A stretch of DNA of 6,734 nt from Massilia sp. (GTDB lineage Bacteria; Pseudomonadota; Gammaproteobacteria; Burkholderiales; Burkholderiaceae_D): assembly GCA_028291845.1 (NCBI GenBank), contig JAQGNM010000229.1:1-6734 (forward strand), written 5' to 3'. Shown in pieces: positions 5,673 through 6,734 of this stretch; positions within the stretch are counted from its first letter, which is position 1, and every line of letters starts with the position of its first letter. Both the position numbers and the translations under genes were made by a program. Under the pieces are notes generated by a model. The model was not told where the DNA came from. It ran no database searches and saw only the letters and a program-made list of their open reading frames with translations.

Positions 5673-6734
5673 TTATGGACGCTGCAGCAACTCAGCGTGC
5701 GCGGTCTTCAGCATTTTCTCGGTTGCTTCCCAGTCGATGCAGCCATCGGTCACCGAGCAACCGTATTTCAGTTGCGACAGGTCCGCCGGGATCTTCTGGT
5801 TGCCGCCGACGATGTTCGACTCGATCATCACGCCGACCAGCGACTTATTGCCGTGACGGATTTGCTGAACCACATCGGACATCACCAAGGGTTGCAGTTC
5901 CGGCTTTTTATAGCTGTTCGCGTGCGAGCAATCGACCACCAGATTGGCCGGCAAATTGGCCTTGGCCAGCGCCTGCTCGGCAATGGCGACCGACACCGAA
6001 TCGTAATTCGGCCGGCCGTCGCCGCCGCGCAGCACCACGTGGCCGTAGGCGTTGCCGCTGGTGCGCACGATGGAGACGGTGCCCTCGCCATTGATGCCGA
6101 GGAAGGAGTGCGGATGGGCCGAGGACAGGATCGCATTGACCGCGATGCTGATGTCGCCGTCGGTGCCGTTTTTAAAACCGACCGGGGTCGACAGGCCGGA
6201 CGACATTTCGCGGTGGGTTTGCGATTCGGTGGTGCGGGCGCCAATGGCGGTCCAGGCGATCAGATCGCCCAGGTATTGCGGCGAGATCGGGTCGAGCGCT
6301 TCGGTGGCGGTCGGCAAGCCCATCTCGCACACGTCGATCAGGAACTGCCGCGCTTTTTCCATGCCCTGGTCGACGCGGAAGGAATCGTCCATGTCGGGAT
6401 CGTTGATATAACCCTTCCAGCCGGTGGTTGTTCTCGGCTTTTCGAAATACACGCGCATTACCAGCAGCATGGTGTCGGCCACTTCCGCCTGCAGCGCCTT
6501 CAAGCGGCGCGCATAGTCGAGGCCGGCGACCGGATCGTGGATCGAGCAGGGACCGACCACGACAAATAAACGTTTGTCCTTGCGGTCAATGATGTTGCGC
6601 AGGGCTTCGCGGCCTTTCATGACGGTGTCGAAGGCGGCGGCGGTCAGCGGCACTTTACGATGCAGCTCGACCGGCGAGGGCATGCGCGCGAAGGAGCTGA
6701 CGTTACTGTTTTCAATATCTGCGGTGGTGGTCAT
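5673..6734 (-). CDS. aroG: 3-deoxy-7-phosphoheptulonate (DAHP) synthase, class I
   Basis: Condenses phosphoenolpyruvate with erythrose 4-phosphate to DAHP, the first committed step of aromatic amino acid biosynthesis, in the cytoplasm. At 353 aa it matches the AroF/AroG/AroH (type I-alpha) family of about 350. Motifs in order: VVVGPCSIHD with metal ligand Cys63 (58-67), RVYFEKPRTTTGWKG (94-108), GARTTESQTHR (165-175), SGLSTPVGFKNGTDG (179-193) and VVDCSHANS with His271. Glu305 (MIESN) and Asp330 (VTDGC) complete the metal site. The N-terminal extension and the SGLSTPVGFKNG region that forms the allosteric site in AroG are present, so the enzyme is probably feedback-inhibited. Which amino acid inhibits it (Phe or Tyr) cannot be told, so the symbol aroG marks the family, not the isozyme. 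The ATG is the last three bases of the window, so its ribosome site and promoter are not visible. A few in-frame codons further upstream cannot be excluded, but the length fits. Confidence 0.95.
   Translation of the reverse strand: MTTTADIENSNVSSFARMPSPVELHRKVPLTAAAFDTVMKGREALRNIIDRKDKRLFVVVGPCSIHDPVAGLDYARRLKALQAEVADTMLLVMRVYFEKPRTTTGWKGYINDPDMDDSFRVDQGMEKARQFLIDVCEMGLPTATEALDPISPQYLGDLIAWTAIGARTTESQTHREMSSGLSTPVGFKNGTDGDISIAVNAILSSAHPHSFLGINGEGTVSIVRTSGNAYGHVVLRGGDGRPNYDSVSVAIAEQALAKANLPANLVVDCSHANSYKKPELQPLVMSDVVQQIRHGNKSLVGVMIESNIVGGNQKIPADLSQLKYGCSVTDGCIDWEATEKMLKTAHAELLQRP

Noticed and set aside
5697..6569. Long plus-strand open frame (290 codons) opposite the DAHP synthase gene
   Set aside because: The sense strand encodes an unmistakable DAHP synthase with all motifs. 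The plus-strand product has no family character.

Overview
The window is an ordinary chromosomal segment of a GC-rich betaproteobacterium. The proteins read most like those of the Oxalobacteraceae (the Massilia / Duganella / Janthinobacterium / Herbaspirillum group). That placement is an impression from protein character and codon bias, not a search result. It holds seven protein-coding genes, the first truncated by the window edge, and no RNA gene, insertion sequence, prophage or CRISPR array that I can support.

Left part (1-3516, + strand). The 3' end of a DsbA-family (FrnE-like) thiol oxidoreductase is followed by a strong intrinsic terminator. Next comes a regulatory region with an NtrC-like palindrome near 383 and a textbook sigma-54 (-24/-12) promoter at 492-507. 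This promoter drives a compact three-gene operon, nrtA-nrtB-nrtD: a Tat-exported nitrate-type binding protein, an inner-membrane permease and an ATPase. Together they form an ABC importer for nitrate (or nitrite or a similar small anion). The NtrC / sigma-54 arrangement makes nitrogen limitation the likely inducing signal. No nitrate or nitrite reductase gene lies in the window.

Centre (3517-3615). The 99-bp gap between convergent genes is almost filled by a near-perfect inverted repeat made of two REP-like hairpin units in opposite orientation.

Right part (3616-6734, - strand). Reading leftwards, the genes are a class I DAHP synthase (first step of the shikimate pathway) whose start codon is exactly the window edge, then tsaD (tRNA t6A modification) 33 bp further on. 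After a 140-bp gap comes an endonuclease/exonuclease/phosphatase-family protein of unknown substrate. These look like housekeeping genes with no obvious functional link to the nitrate transporter.

No previously undescribed system is evident. The points most worth a second look are the regulatory architecture between 370 and 560 (enhancer, possible small transcript, sigma-54 promoter, palindrome over the start site) and the paired REP-like element.
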